64,000 nt of DNA, taken from positions 11,348,501-11,412,500 of the forward strand of contig OY987269.1 in the NCBI GenBank assembly GCA_963920665.1, written 5' to 3'. A program made the position numbers and the translations under genes. How positions within the stretch are numbered: position 1 is the stretch's first letter; each line of letters starts with the position of its first letter. The notes under the pieces were generated by a model. That model ran no database searches. It saw only the letters and a list, made by a program, of their open reading frames with translations, and had not been told where the DNA came from. This document shows positions 13,458 through 23,420 of the stretch, in pieces. Source of the stretch: Straminergon stramineum. Its lineage: Eukaryota > Streptophyta > Bryopsida > Hypnales > Calliergonaceae.

Positions 13458-14400
13458 CCCCCTAAGGGTTCCTAGCATTTGGGATTTTAAGAACGTCATA
13501 TCTTTTGAAATGTTATAGTTCTAAATGTCACTAGGGTATAGAAATTTCAAGTATACAATCTTGTACTATATGTGTTGTAGATGGTAGAAAACAAATTTGG
13601 AGTCATGTGGCCAAATAGATTGCAAGATTATAATGTTTTAGGGTTGGCAAAGGATGCTGAAATTTTCCTAGCAACACATTAGAGGTAAAACGTGGTTTCT
13701 AAAATTCTAAACCTACTCAAATAAAAAAAATTAAAAAAAAAATTTCAAGTTCTAGGACACCAATGTACAAACACATTGGTAAAAGAAAATATCATTCAAA
13801 TGACTCACTATGTTTGCAAAACGGCTTTGAAATGTCAAAAAATTGCAAAAAAACCCTCTCATGATGAACCTCCGCCTACTCAAATGCTTCTCAAACACTC
13901 ATAACTTTTTGGATTGATATGAAATTTTTATAACATGAACTAGATTAGTATGTGTGACTTTCTCCAAAAAACTTTATTGGAAATGGACATCATATGAAGG
14001 GAAAAAAGATTGCCTAAGTTCATGTAATCCAAATATGTTCTCATTTTCAACTTTGAATGGCTCCCAAACATTCAAAACAACTTGGATTGACATGAGAATT
14101 TCACCATGGTAATTGAACTTCAAGGGGTATCTAATCCAAGAAATTTTATTCAATACAAACATTGAAAGAAGAAAATACAAGCCCCCTAAGTTGCAAACAT
14201 CCAAATGCAATTTGGTGAACTCTAATTGAACCCCTAAACTTCAAATGGCTCCCAAAAAATCAACATGTCTTGGATTGATTTGAAAATTTTACCACACAAA
14301 CAAAAAGAGAGAATGCAAATTTTCCAACAAGTTTTATTATATTTGAATATTGGATGCAAAAATTAAAGGACCGAGAATTTAAAGGATGATGTATTTGAGC
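13458..14400 (+). mobile_element. Partial F3-like element, right end lost
   Basis: It begins TTA-CCCCCTAAGGG just after F1 copy 2 and is collinear with the complete F3 element at 52223-53192: the stretches around ACAATCTTGTACT, GATGCTGAAATTTTC, TTGGATTGACATGA and GGATGCAAAA match in order. Similarity fades near 14400 before any terminus. Non-coding. Confidence 0.55.
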
Positions 14401-14439
14401 ATGATGCATTATCGAGAATTTTTTTGGAGAGTTTCTTTT

Positions 14440-14870
14440 TTGGCAAAAACAATTTTTTGAGGGAATATTTGATAATAGATTCTTACTTTCTTCATGGATG
14501 TAATCATCATATCTCTACAAAATTTCAAGATGGTATAATCTTTTGGATGGATATATACACTTTAGAATGATAAATGAATTTTCATCTACAACTTGGATTA
14601 TTCATCTACACACATGGATGAAGATAGCTTCAATCATAATTCTAGTGAAGATTACTTTTTGCTTTGTCCCTCCCCCCAATGAAATAAAAGCCCCAATGTT
14701 TTTTTGATTCATTCATTTCTGACCATGCAAAAGTAATCTTCACTAGACTCATGAAGCTCTTTACATCCATAGATATAGATGAAATGTGCAAAATATGGAT
14801 TATATACTATAATTCATCCCAAATACCCATACACTCATCCTCCATGAAGTGATACTCTTTGAAGATGTTT
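14440..14870. repeat. Foldback repeat rich in GGATGAA/TTCATCC
   Basis: Two arms, around CTAGTGAAGATTACTTTTTGC (about 14641-14661) and GCAAAAGTAATCTTCACTAG (about 14727-14746), pair across a loop of about 65 bases. The pairing extends outwards with mismatches through GGATGAAGATAGCTTCA. Similar TTCATCC-rich segments occur at 35460-35600 and 38850-39230. No coding content. Confidence 0.5.
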
Positions 14871-15679
14871 TAGCAATTTATTGGTTTCATTCATTTTGAA
14901 AGGGGAGGAATCTATAGTGAAAATATTCCCTCGAAAATTGATATGTATCCCAATGTTTGGGAAAAACTACTAGTTAGTTCATTTTTAGTTGGAAGAATTG
15001 GATCCCCCGATTGCAATTTGAAAATATTGGGAAGAAAATGGTGAAAAAATCTATAACATTTCTCTTTGCAATAAAGAATAGAGAAAAACCCAGACTTGGC
15101 ACTTGAAAAAATGGTTGAGCATTGGAATTAAGAAGTCATCCAATTTGCAAGGCAAGTAGGCACCCCATACCTAAAAACATGGGTTTTTTTCAAGCTTGTC
15201 AAATGGTCTTAAAAAAAAGACTGGGCCCAATGTTGGCTACTTATCCATCACATCGCTCATCTTCTTTACCATTCTCTTTTCAGGTTGGTTTTCAAGCTGG
15301 TGGTGGTGTTGCCCTAAAAGAAAATAGCTTGTAAAACTCAAAAAAACCCCAAACAATGCTGCATGTATAAGTAGAACCATCCATTATCAACCACTTCAAC
15401 ATTCAGTGCATGAATTGGAGTAGTAGAAGGCATTGATAATTTTTTGCCATGTAGAGAGATAGAAATGATGGACGTTGTCAAATTTTCATAATTTTTCTCT
15501 TTAAGTTCAAATTGTTATGAATTTTAGAAGCCAAAAAATGTCCTGCACCTTTATGATTGAGTCACCCTGCGTGGGGCCTTCCTTTCAAGCTGGTTTTCTT
15601 TGTTTCTGGGTTGGTTTCCTGGTTCTTTTGCTTTTAAAATAGAAAAAAACTCTAAGATAAAAAATCTGCATATTTTTGC

Positions 15680-15770
15680 TAGAGCCTGGTGCTCTTTGTT
15701 TGATGCACTGTTTCCCTTTATCAATGGAAATTGTCTGTTTGGTTTTAAAAAGAAAAAAAGAAAAAAAGAA
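15680..15770 (+). mobile_element. LINE 3' tail, CAATGGAAATTGTC subtype
   Basis: CTTTGTTTGATG, TTTCCCTTTATCAATGG and AAATTGTCTGTTTGG are followed by a long A-rich tract. A reverse-oriented relative lies at about 47165-47205 (CATTTCCATTGATAAGGG). The form is that of a 5'-truncated non-LTR retrotransposon end. Confidence 0.5.
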
Positions 15771-16279
15771 GTTAACCTGCAGCCATGCCCAACAAATAGA
15801 TTCTTCCATCACAGCTCATGTAAAGACTAATTTTGCTCTCAAAACCAAACACATGTGTCATAACAGTGATGGCTAGAAGATGGTTGGAAACCAGTAAACT
15901 AATGGTTAAATATCAGTCATCTCTCTGTTGAATTTCCCATTACCTAAGTTTATATGTATTGTCCATGGGGCCTGGCTGGTAATGAGTGGTTCTACCATAT
16001 ATATGTATCCCATATTTTTTTATCAATAAATTGCTCCAAAAAATATACCTGAGAACATCCCCACCCCTGCCTGGCATCACCCATTGTGATGGCAGTCAAG
16101 CATTGAAGTGTGGAAGAATGGAGCGAAGTAAATTAAAAGGCAATCCCACAAGTAATGAGCCCCCCCCCCAACTCTGCCCTCGCCAACTTTTTGCTGGCTG
16201 GGCATTAACTTAAGTGCATTTCTCTCTCGCATTAATTGACGTGTAACTTACATGGACAAAACAAAATGTAAGAGAAAAG

Positions 16280-16800
16280 AGCCAAGCAGAGCAGGGGTGA
16301 CATCAATTCCCAGTTGCACATGGTTTTTTGTTTGGGCTTGTGTGCAAGTGATATCAACTACAGATCTCAGTACCGCGTCGTTCCGCCGATGAGTGAATTG
16401 AACGAAGCACCACAGGGTCAACCCAGCAAAACACACAGCAATGGAGGCCGGTTTTTGACATTTGAAATTGAAAAGGTCAACTCGGGTAGAGGCACTGAGG
16501 CACCAGTGATGAGAGCTAGTGAAGATGAAGAAGAAAAAATCTGCTGCAGGTTTGTAGGGTTGACATTTGAGTTTGACGGCTCTGTGAAAAATCTCAAATG
16601 GTATGGCCACGTCCATCGAACAGCAATAATAATCTCTGCAATGAAATTTTGTTTCATTTGTGTCAAAACAAACAAACAAAACAGCAATATTAAGTTAATG
16701 TGTGGCATTGGCTGTCAGAACGTAAACTCTAGCAACTGAACTGTAGTAGTAGTAGTTGTTGTTGTTGGGTTATTGACACAAATGAAACAAATTTCGTTGC
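16280..16800. repeat. Paralogous segment III (matches 19100-19510)
   Basis: It aligns to segment I over GTACCGCGT..., ACACAGCAATG, TTTTGACATTTGAAATT, GGCACTGAGGCA, GGCTCTGTGAAAAATCTC and TTAATGTGTGGCATTGGCTG to a shared reverse LINE tail at about 16774-16797. It contains the 49-bp insertion at 16631-16679. The open frames here (16248-16679 on -, 16314-16739 on +) are not conserved in segment I and are not credible genes. Confidence 0.7.
16631..16679 (+). mobile_element. 49-bp LINE tail micro-insertion with target duplication
   Basis: It consists of GCAATGAAATTTTGTTTCAT, then TTGTGTC and an A-rich tail. It is flanked by AACAGCAATAAT (16619-16630) and AACAGCAATATT (16680-16691), an 11/12 match. 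Segment I at 19411-19422 has the uninterrupted single site AACAGCAATAAT. Confidence 0.75.
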
Positions 16801-16814
16801 CGGGGGTAAGTTAA

Positions 16815-17764
16815 CCCCTAAAGGATCAAATGGCATTTTTTTTGGTAACATAGCGATTTGGGGCAGCTCACTATGAATGGAATTTTTATTTTTCTTCTTT
16901 GAAATTTTCACACAACATTTTTCCAAGGAGTGGCTTTAAGGCCCAACAATTTTCATAATTTTTGAATAAATGATTAAAAAGTTATGGTATGATATGTAGT
17001 TTTCATAGTTCAGCGGGCAGCTTGGGCAGCAAAAATAAATTCTTGAAAAATCACTTTTTTCAAAATAAAAATTTGATATTGGTTTTCTACATTTATAAAT
17101 ATGTGGAAAGCTTTGAATCATTCCATTTTGACTTATGAGATGAAAGTTATGAGGAGTTTTAGTTGTGGATAGTTTATGGGTAGTTATGAAATCTTCACTC
17201 TAAAATAAACTTTGAAGTCCTTTATTTAACCCAATTTTCAATATTTTTGGAAAAAAAATAAAAAATTTAGGTTTAGATTGTTTATTACAACATTACAACC
17301 ATTGGGATTGGCATTTTTCAATTCCATAAATAAATTGTTAACAATTTAGTATTTTGAATCATTCTCTACTTCATTCTACTTACAAATTTTTTTCCTATAT
17401 GTTGCTTAATTCCAAATGATTTGAAAATTTTCAAGCATGTATCCAACTTGCCTTGAAGAATGAATCTAAAGAGTTACAACCATTTTGGACATTTTTTTAA
17501 TAATGATCTGACCTTGTGAAGTGTAGCTACCCAGATTTTCATAGGGCCAAAAAAGGGATTTTCATCACTTCAAACACTAATATCTTGAAATCTACAAGGT
17601 GGAAATTTCTAAAAAAATTTCTACATCTTCTCAAACTAGTGTACTACAAGATCCTACGGTTACATATGTCCAAAAGTGATTTTTTTCCCAAAATTTTGTA
17701 CTTGTCCTAGAATTGGCAGTTTAAGAGTGTTTTTGGTGAAAACATAGTCGAAAACCTTTAGGGG
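16815..17764 (+). mobile_element. TTAA-flanked transposon F1 (copy 3, best preserved)
   Basis: TTAA at 16811-16814 and 17765-17768 flank 950 bp. The ends are CCCCTAAAGGATCAAATGGC and ACCTTTAGGGG, a perfect 10-bp terminal inverted repeat, or 14 bp counting TTAA. The interior is collinear with copies 1 and 2 and has no coding frame. Confidence 0.85.
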
Positions 17765-18345
17765 TTAACATAATATTGGAAGGCCGTGCTTGGAAATCAT
17801 CCTTTTGGGTATTGTGTGAATCATTTCCATAGAAAAGAAAAAAAACAAAAAAACAAAAAACAACTCTCATTGGAGGACAAACTATTCATTGTGCAAGACC
17901 TCTTTGTTTCACACATTGAAATTCCAAGGATGGGAACATTTGCCAAATTGGGTCTCATTTAGATGGATTCTATGTCACCCATCAGACACTTCTAGCTAGG
18001 TTGCGGTGTCATTATAGGATTAGAATCAATTATTTTTTTTTTCATTTTTTATGAAGGGCTAAAGTGGCGATATAAAATGTTTTAGTGGTGTTCCAAATTT
18101 CAACATTCATCTACATATTGGATAGAAAACATCGCATTAACACATATCATTTGTCCATTATTCTATTTTCATCCACGATCTAGTGATTTCATCCAATTTT
18201 ATTTTTTAATTCAAAGTTCTTTGGTGAAAAACTTCACAATTTTTTACCATTTTTTAGCCAAATTATTTCTTAGGGTGCAATCTCGCACCATAAAGCCAAA
18301 AGAAAAGCCTTGGTTAGAGTACAACAACCCTAACAAGCCAATTAA

Positions 18346-18530
18346 CCCTTGTAAGGCCCTTGGGGTCACTCTATACGCCCCATATTTAGCTTCATAACTC
18401 TTCAATTGTGGTATAATAGATGAATTATGATAGATTTTTATTTACATATTATCATGATCATTAATTTACTTTGTCCTGAAAAGTATTTGGTCAATGTTTC
18501 CCTAATCAAATACCACCAAATACATAATAG
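18346..18530 (-). mobile_element. F7 element, right-truncated; empty-site paralogue of the F1 copy at 48083-49010
   Basis: It starts TTAA-CCCTTGTAAGGCCCTTGGGG (TTAA at 18342-18345) and matches, in reverse, the element at 47927-49082, including ATCATGATCATTAATTTACT and CAAATACCACCAAATACAT. At 18411-18420 it reads GTATAATAGA, where the other copy has F1 inserted between two TTAA. The last 40 or so bases of the element are missing. Confidence 0.7.
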
Positions 18531-18870
18531 TGGACTTGGAAAATGAAAAAAATGGAGGGCAGAAACAGCAAGTGGATCCACTTGGGGTTGCCATCAAAAA
18601 ATTAAAGGTGCCAATTAAAACTGATCCCGCTGAGGCACCATTTTGTCAATAAAGGATTTCGAGAGTTTGGCGGGAGATCACCAGGTGGGGTTCTCAGTTC
18701 CATGGATTCTCTTCTGAGAGATATCCCACTCCACCCTGCCCTAAGCTTAATATTAAGTTAATCAAGGCCCGAGGACATGCAAAATTCTGCACATGAGTTC
18801 AAAGTGCGTTCAACGAGTATCCTTGAATGCAGTGTCATTCCCTTTCAATTTAAACTCATTTCTGCATCCA

Positions 18871-18978
18871 GGCCACCAGTGGCTGGCAGGCCTTGTATTT
18901 TTTTTTGTATTTTTTTTGTCTTTGCAATGAAATTCCGTTTCATTTGTGTCAAAAAAACATCTCAAAAACAACAACTTA
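18871..18978 (+). mobile_element. 5'-truncated LINE tail with target duplication
   Basis: CTGGCAGGCCTTGTATTT and GCAATGAAATTCCGTTTCAT are followed by an A-rich tail. It is flanked by TTTCTGCATCCA (ending 18870) and TTTGTGCATCCA (ending 18990). Segment II lacks this tail at the matching site. Confidence 0.7.
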
Positions 18979-19182
18979 TTTGTGCATCCAAACACCATTT
19001 CAATGACCATCAAGATCATATAGACTTTGTTGAACCTTCTCAGAATGTTGTCTCCTACAAAATTTCCTTGCTTCCACGTGAGCATTTGCAAGAAGTGATG
19101 AGGGTTTTCATGATGTGGTACCGCGTTGATGAGTGAAGCATGGGAGCAACCCTAATACACAGCAATGTTGGCCGATTTTGAC

Positions 19183-19248
19183 CATTATTTTTGACACTAA
19201 TGAAACAGAATTTTGTTGCAGGGGAAGATTGCAATCCGGACAGGGACA
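19183..19248 (-). mobile_element. 66-bp LINE tail insertion with perfect 11-bp target duplication
   Basis: TTTTTGACACTAATGAAAC then AGAATTTTGTTGCA is the reverse complement of the LINE tail. CCGATTTTGAC lies on both sides (19172-19182 and 19249-19259). Segment III has one copy of the site, reading CCGGTTTTTGAC. Confidence 0.75.
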
Positions 19249-20254
19249 CCGATTTTGACATTTGAAATTTAAAGGTCAACTGGTGGAGGCACTGAGGCAT
19301 CACTGAGACCGAAGAAAAATCATCAGCAGTCTGTAGGGTTGACATTCGAGTTGCCGGCTCTGTGAAAAATCTCAGATGGTATGGTATGGCCAATTGGCCA
19401 CGTCTATCGAAACAGCAATAATAAGTTAATGTGTGGCATTGGCTGTCAGAACATAAACTCTAGCAACTGCAGTTGTTGTTGGGTTATTGGCACAAACGAA
19501 AGGAATTTCATCGCAGCGGTAACACCCTGGCAGTGTTCTTATTTTGAGCGAAATTTTGCTCGATCTGACAGATTCTAACCTCTCTGTTGCTATCCCTCCA
19601 AATTTGGCTTTTACAGTGAAGCCAACAAACTGAGAGATGGCCAAAAACAAAAACATTGAACCCTGGAATACTGGGCTGGTTACCATGGAAATCATTCTTT
19701 TGGGTGTCATGTGAATCATTTGCTTAAAAAAAAGAGCACATGCTCATTGGAGGTCAAATTATTGATTGTGCAAGATCTACCCTTTTCTCACAATATGTAT
19801 ACACTTATGTCTCACATGAAAGGATTCTATGTCATCCATTGGATGCATCTAGACTTTTGCGTTGTTACAGGGTTAACGTACAACCACTTGAGCCAAATAC
19901 AGCTTGGGAAGCCAAAGAGAACAAGACCAAATAAACCTGAAGCAAAAACAAAACTTCAAGCATCATTGTTGCTGTGAGTTGGTGCCCAATGACAACTAGT
20001 GGACTTGGAAAATTAAGTCCATCAAGGGCAGGATTGACAAGGATCCACTTGGGTTTGCCATCGGTGAAGGTAGTGAAAATTCTATTGAGGCACCATTTGT
20101 CAGTAAAGGATTTGGAAAGTTTGACCCAGAGATCAATTACTGGATTTCTTCCATGCACTCTCTTCTGAGAGATATCCCACTCCATCTTGCCTTAATCAAA
20201 GACGCCGTGCCAAATTCTATACATGAGTTCAAAGCGTGTTTACCGAGTATCATT

Positions 20255-21873
20255 TTTTTTAAAACCGAAATGAAATGGAATTTCATTACAAAGAGGGCAA
20301 AGTACAAATCCACCAACCAAAGATGTCTTGGTAGAAACAAACATGACAACAATAAGATCACAACAGTATAACAAAACATGGTAAAAAAAATTGCACTCAA
20401 AACTAAGAGTGATTTTTTTACCATATTTTGTTATAGTGCAAGGACTCACCACAATGAAGGACAAGAGCCTCAAACAACCTAGAAGTACAACATAGGGAGA
20501 GGTTATGAGGATTCTCACAACGAGCCATGACATCAATGGTACTAGTATATGAGTATGGAAATGCAAGCATGTGAGCCTTGAGTATATGTATAAATGGATA
20601 TATTACAATCATAGATGGTGCTTATAACATAAATACCTACAATATAGGTATCTATAACATAACTACACTATAATCATAGAAAGTTTATATTATATAGACA
20701 CCTATAACATAGGCATAAAATCTTCTAGGCTCATAGGCTCACATAATAGCATCCCCCTTGTCATAGGTCACCCATTGAGGTTGATCAACCTCTCTATCTT
20801 GGTGAAGAAGTCATGCCTACACCTAAGCTTCTCAAAGGTGTTCAACATCTTGCGCTACATAGGAAGGCCCGTTGAATCTTGTTGCAAACCTCTATCTACT
20901 CCAATCTCTTGTGGTTGGTGAGGCTTCTCTATGTATGGTTCAACAAATGCTCCAAGGTCCACACTTCATTGTTGAAAACTAAATAGATATTTTGAATCTA
21001 CAATATAACATCCCCCAAATAGTAGTTTTCACTTTCAACCAAATTATTTTGATTGGATTGAACTTATGGGGAATGACAATTGAAGAATTGCTTTGCTTCT
21101 ACAAGAGGGATTGCCATGGACCTCAAGCACCTTCGCCCACCAGCAAGGCGTTTATGATATGAATCACCCATTGTCACACACCCTTTGGACAAAGAGGCAT
21201 CCCAAAGTTTGTGAAGTCCCATTTCCAAAGACTGTTTTGGACACATCAAGCAACGAGTGTCTACTGTGCTATAGATTCTCCCCCTCCAGAGTTTCACAAC
21301 CATAGCCCTAGGCCATATGAGCCAAAGGAGGCATGCTTCCTTTATAATGTGTTCTTTCAGTCAAATATATTTCCATCTCATATGAAAATCTTGTGAAAGA
21401 GAGCCACTTCATTTCTTGGTAACTAGACTTGGCACCAAGTAATTTCTCTTGAGTATATTGCACCCCATGTGTGCTACAAATGCCACAAACAGAGCATAGT
21501 GTCCATTAATTAGTGTTCCACTTGGATTTCCAGGATCTCATTTTAGTCGATCAAGTCGACCATAAAAGAAGAACATGACAATTTTCTTGGAGCCACGGTG
21601 AATCAAAGCAACTTTCACTTAGTAAAATGTGTCCACTTCTATGTGGGAGCTGGTGGGACTCCAATCAAAAGAAGTGAGCTAAAGTGTGATGAAGAAAGCA
21701 CTAAATAGCCAAGGGGATCCCTATCCAATAGCCATACAAGGACCACATTATCAACATGGGTGGAGTCGTCTTTTGGCACTTGCTCAATTGCTTAGGGCGC
21801 CCCTTTGTCCATGGTTGGGTACCGACCAATCCAATCCTACTCTATGGACCATGGAAGAGGGCCAATCACCAAA
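20255..21873 (-). mobile_element. 5'-truncated LINE (L1-like non-LTR retrotransposon), decayed ORF2 C-terminus
   Basis: Reading leftwards, the element ends in GTAATGAAATTCCATTTCAT and an A tract and is flanked by TATCATT at 20248-20254 and 21874-21880. Segment I (18820-18835) preserves the uninterrupted site. The minus-strand frame at 21064-21303 reads LWRGRIYSTVDTRCLMCPKQ and then a downstream H and C, like the zinc-knuckle region after plant LINE reverse transcriptases. After a frameshift it continues QWVIHIINALLVGEG, again typical. Earlier sequence (about 21310-21620) is an interrupted frame. It has frameshifts and stops and cannot be active. The MITE at 20561-20752 interrupts it. The LINE call is supported by tail, target duplication and layout; the subfamily is uncertain. 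Confidence 0.7.
20561..20752. mobile_element. Foldback MITE family M5 (copy 1), nested in the LINE
   Basis: The ends pair: ATGCAAGCATGTGAGCCTTG against TAGGCTCACATAATAGCAT in reverse complement. The core is rich in ATAACATA/CTATAA words. A second copy lies at 42785-43023, inside another transposon. Confidence 0.65.
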
Positions 21874-21927
21874 TATCATTGAATGCAATGTCATTCAATT
21901 CCTTTCAATCTAATCATGCATCCACGA

Positions 21928-22287
21928 GTCCAAGCACACTAATAGGAGTCACCAATAGACATTATTGAAGTACTTATGTAGGTCCTTATTGGAATATTTA
22001 CCAAAAATTATTGTTTATTTATCTAAAATAGTCCTTAATTGGATGAATTAAGGACCCAATATGGATGAGTTAAGGAGTAGTTACAACTACATTTTTATCC
22101 TTTTAATGCTTAGAAACTTATTTCACAAACTTATTTTTGTTTTGTATTTTGTTAAATAGCCATAACTTTGAAACAATGTAATCAAATTCTTTTTCATATT
22201 TCAAGTCATATCCAAGAATTAAAATGAAGATTCTTCAAAGCAAAGCACTGGTTATGGCCAAATTGGCTCCTTATAGTGTGCTCGGAC
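21928..22287. mobile_element. TIR element (GTCC.AGCACACTA ends) in segment II
   Basis: GTCCAAGCACACTA at the left is matched by TAGTGTGCTCGGAC at the right. Segment I lacks the block. It contains a short inner inverted pair (CCTTAATTGGATGAATTAAGG). The interior is non-coding and about 360 bp long. Confidence 0.6.
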
Positions 22288-22864
22288 CCCCCACCATTCA
22301 AATGTCCATCAAGATTATGAATACAAACTTTATTGAACCTTCTCAGAATTTTTTATGGGAAAAATTATTTACTTCTAAGTGTGTATTCTCTACAGACCCT
22401 TTGCATTGTGGGAAGTGACGAGGGTATTCGTGATGTGGATACTATGCAATGTTGTGTGAATATGGTATTTTTAAAATAAAAAATAGAATGGTCATCTCTT
22501 CTTGATTATAAATATTTAATTGAAAAGCATTGCATGTCAAAAGGAACCACAAGCTTGATTTTTAGTAAGGGCCACTTCACACTACAGCACAAGGTTGAGA
22601 GTTCATCAGTCTTAGCCAATTAGATTTTAGAAACCCAAGATTTTAGCTTCTTGACCCTTCACACAAGGTGGCACAATCCAAAGTCCATCAAAATTCGATG
22701 TCCCAAAAATTGCCTATGTGGTAGCCAAATGCATACATGGTGATAGACTCTCAACTAGAGTTTGGATTGAGAAAAAATGGAGACCCAAACTCAAGTTGAA
22801 AGGCCATAGGAGTTTTTTCATTAAAAATCAGAATATAACAAGATCTCAATCATTAGATTGGCGT

Positions 22865-23070
22865 AGGTTTGGACTTTGGGCTTGGCCATGGGAGGCTTCA
22901 CACTATAGCCATCCCAATCAAAAGGCCATGGGAGTTCATTGCCAAGGTTTGGACCTTTTCAACTTGGCCTTTGGAGACTTCACACTATGGCCGTTCAAGT
23001 TGAGAGGCCGTGGGAGTTCATTGCCAAGGATTTGGACTTTGGACTTGGTCTTTGGAGACTTCACACCAAG
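22865..23070 (+). repeat. About 81-bp tandem repeat, two and a half degenerate units
   Basis: GGCC.TGGGAGTTCATTGCC and GGAGACTTCACACTATGGCC recur at a spacing of about 81 bases. Because 81 is divisible by three, both strands keep long open frames here (22718-23218 on +, 22936-23211 on -). These are repeat artefacts rather than evidence of a gene. Confidence 0.6.
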
Positions 23071-23383
23071 GTTGGCCAAAGGCTCCAATTCATACTTCGG
23101 GGGCCTATTTATTGCCCATTTCCTTGGACTCTCAATAAAGTTTGTCCACTCAATCTCACGGCCTCTCGACTTTGACGGCCGTAGTGTGAAGAGGCCCCAA
23201 GACCCTCTCATTGTCTAAACAACATTGTTGGATACCCCATTGCCACACTAGTGGTGTTGAGATGCACTCCCAGAATTGGTGAAGGATGAATTGTCTTGGA
23301 CAAACTAGTGGGAGATGTCAAAGATTAAGTTTGTACACCCTCATAATTTTTTTTATTATATAAAATATTTTAAAAACATTTTC

Positions 23384-23385
23384 TC

Positions 23386-23418
<33 letters not shown>

Positions 23419-23420
23419 AT
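23384..23420. repeat. TA/CA microsatellite
   Basis: (TA)n runs directly into (CA)n. Confidence 0.95.

Larger units (their letters stand above)
17780..19510. repeat. Paralogous segment I
   Basis: It is collinear with segment II (19655-22455) from GGAAATCAT.CTTTTGGGT through TAGTGGACTTGGAAAAT, TCTTCTGAGAGATATCCCAC and GAACCTTCTCAGAATGTT, and at its right with segment III. It carries its own insertions: an F7 fragment at 18346-18530, a LINE tail at 18871-18978 and a 66-bp tail at 19183-19248. I do not recognise any protein in it. Confidence 0.7.
19655..22455. repeat. Paralogous segment II, split by a LINE and by a TIR element
   Basis: Native parts are 19655-20247, 21881-21925 and 22288-22455. 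They match segment I in order. On the minus strand 19865-20185 is open for 107 codons (start MEWDISQKRVHGRNPV), but the same frame is broken in segment I, so it is at best a relic. No domain recognised. Confidence 0.6.

Noticed and set aside
16248..16739. Overlapping frames of about 140 codons on both strands
   Set aside because: They are broken in the paralogous segment at 19100-19510 and span a retroposon insertion.
20812..20990. Copia-type reverse transcriptase fragment
   Set aside because: The minus-strand frames and the downstream tail with target duplication fit the C-terminal end of a LINE better; no LTR was found.
22718..23218. 166-codon frame on + (and 91 codons on -)
   Set aside because: Produced by the 81-bp tandem repeat; both strands are open for the same reason.
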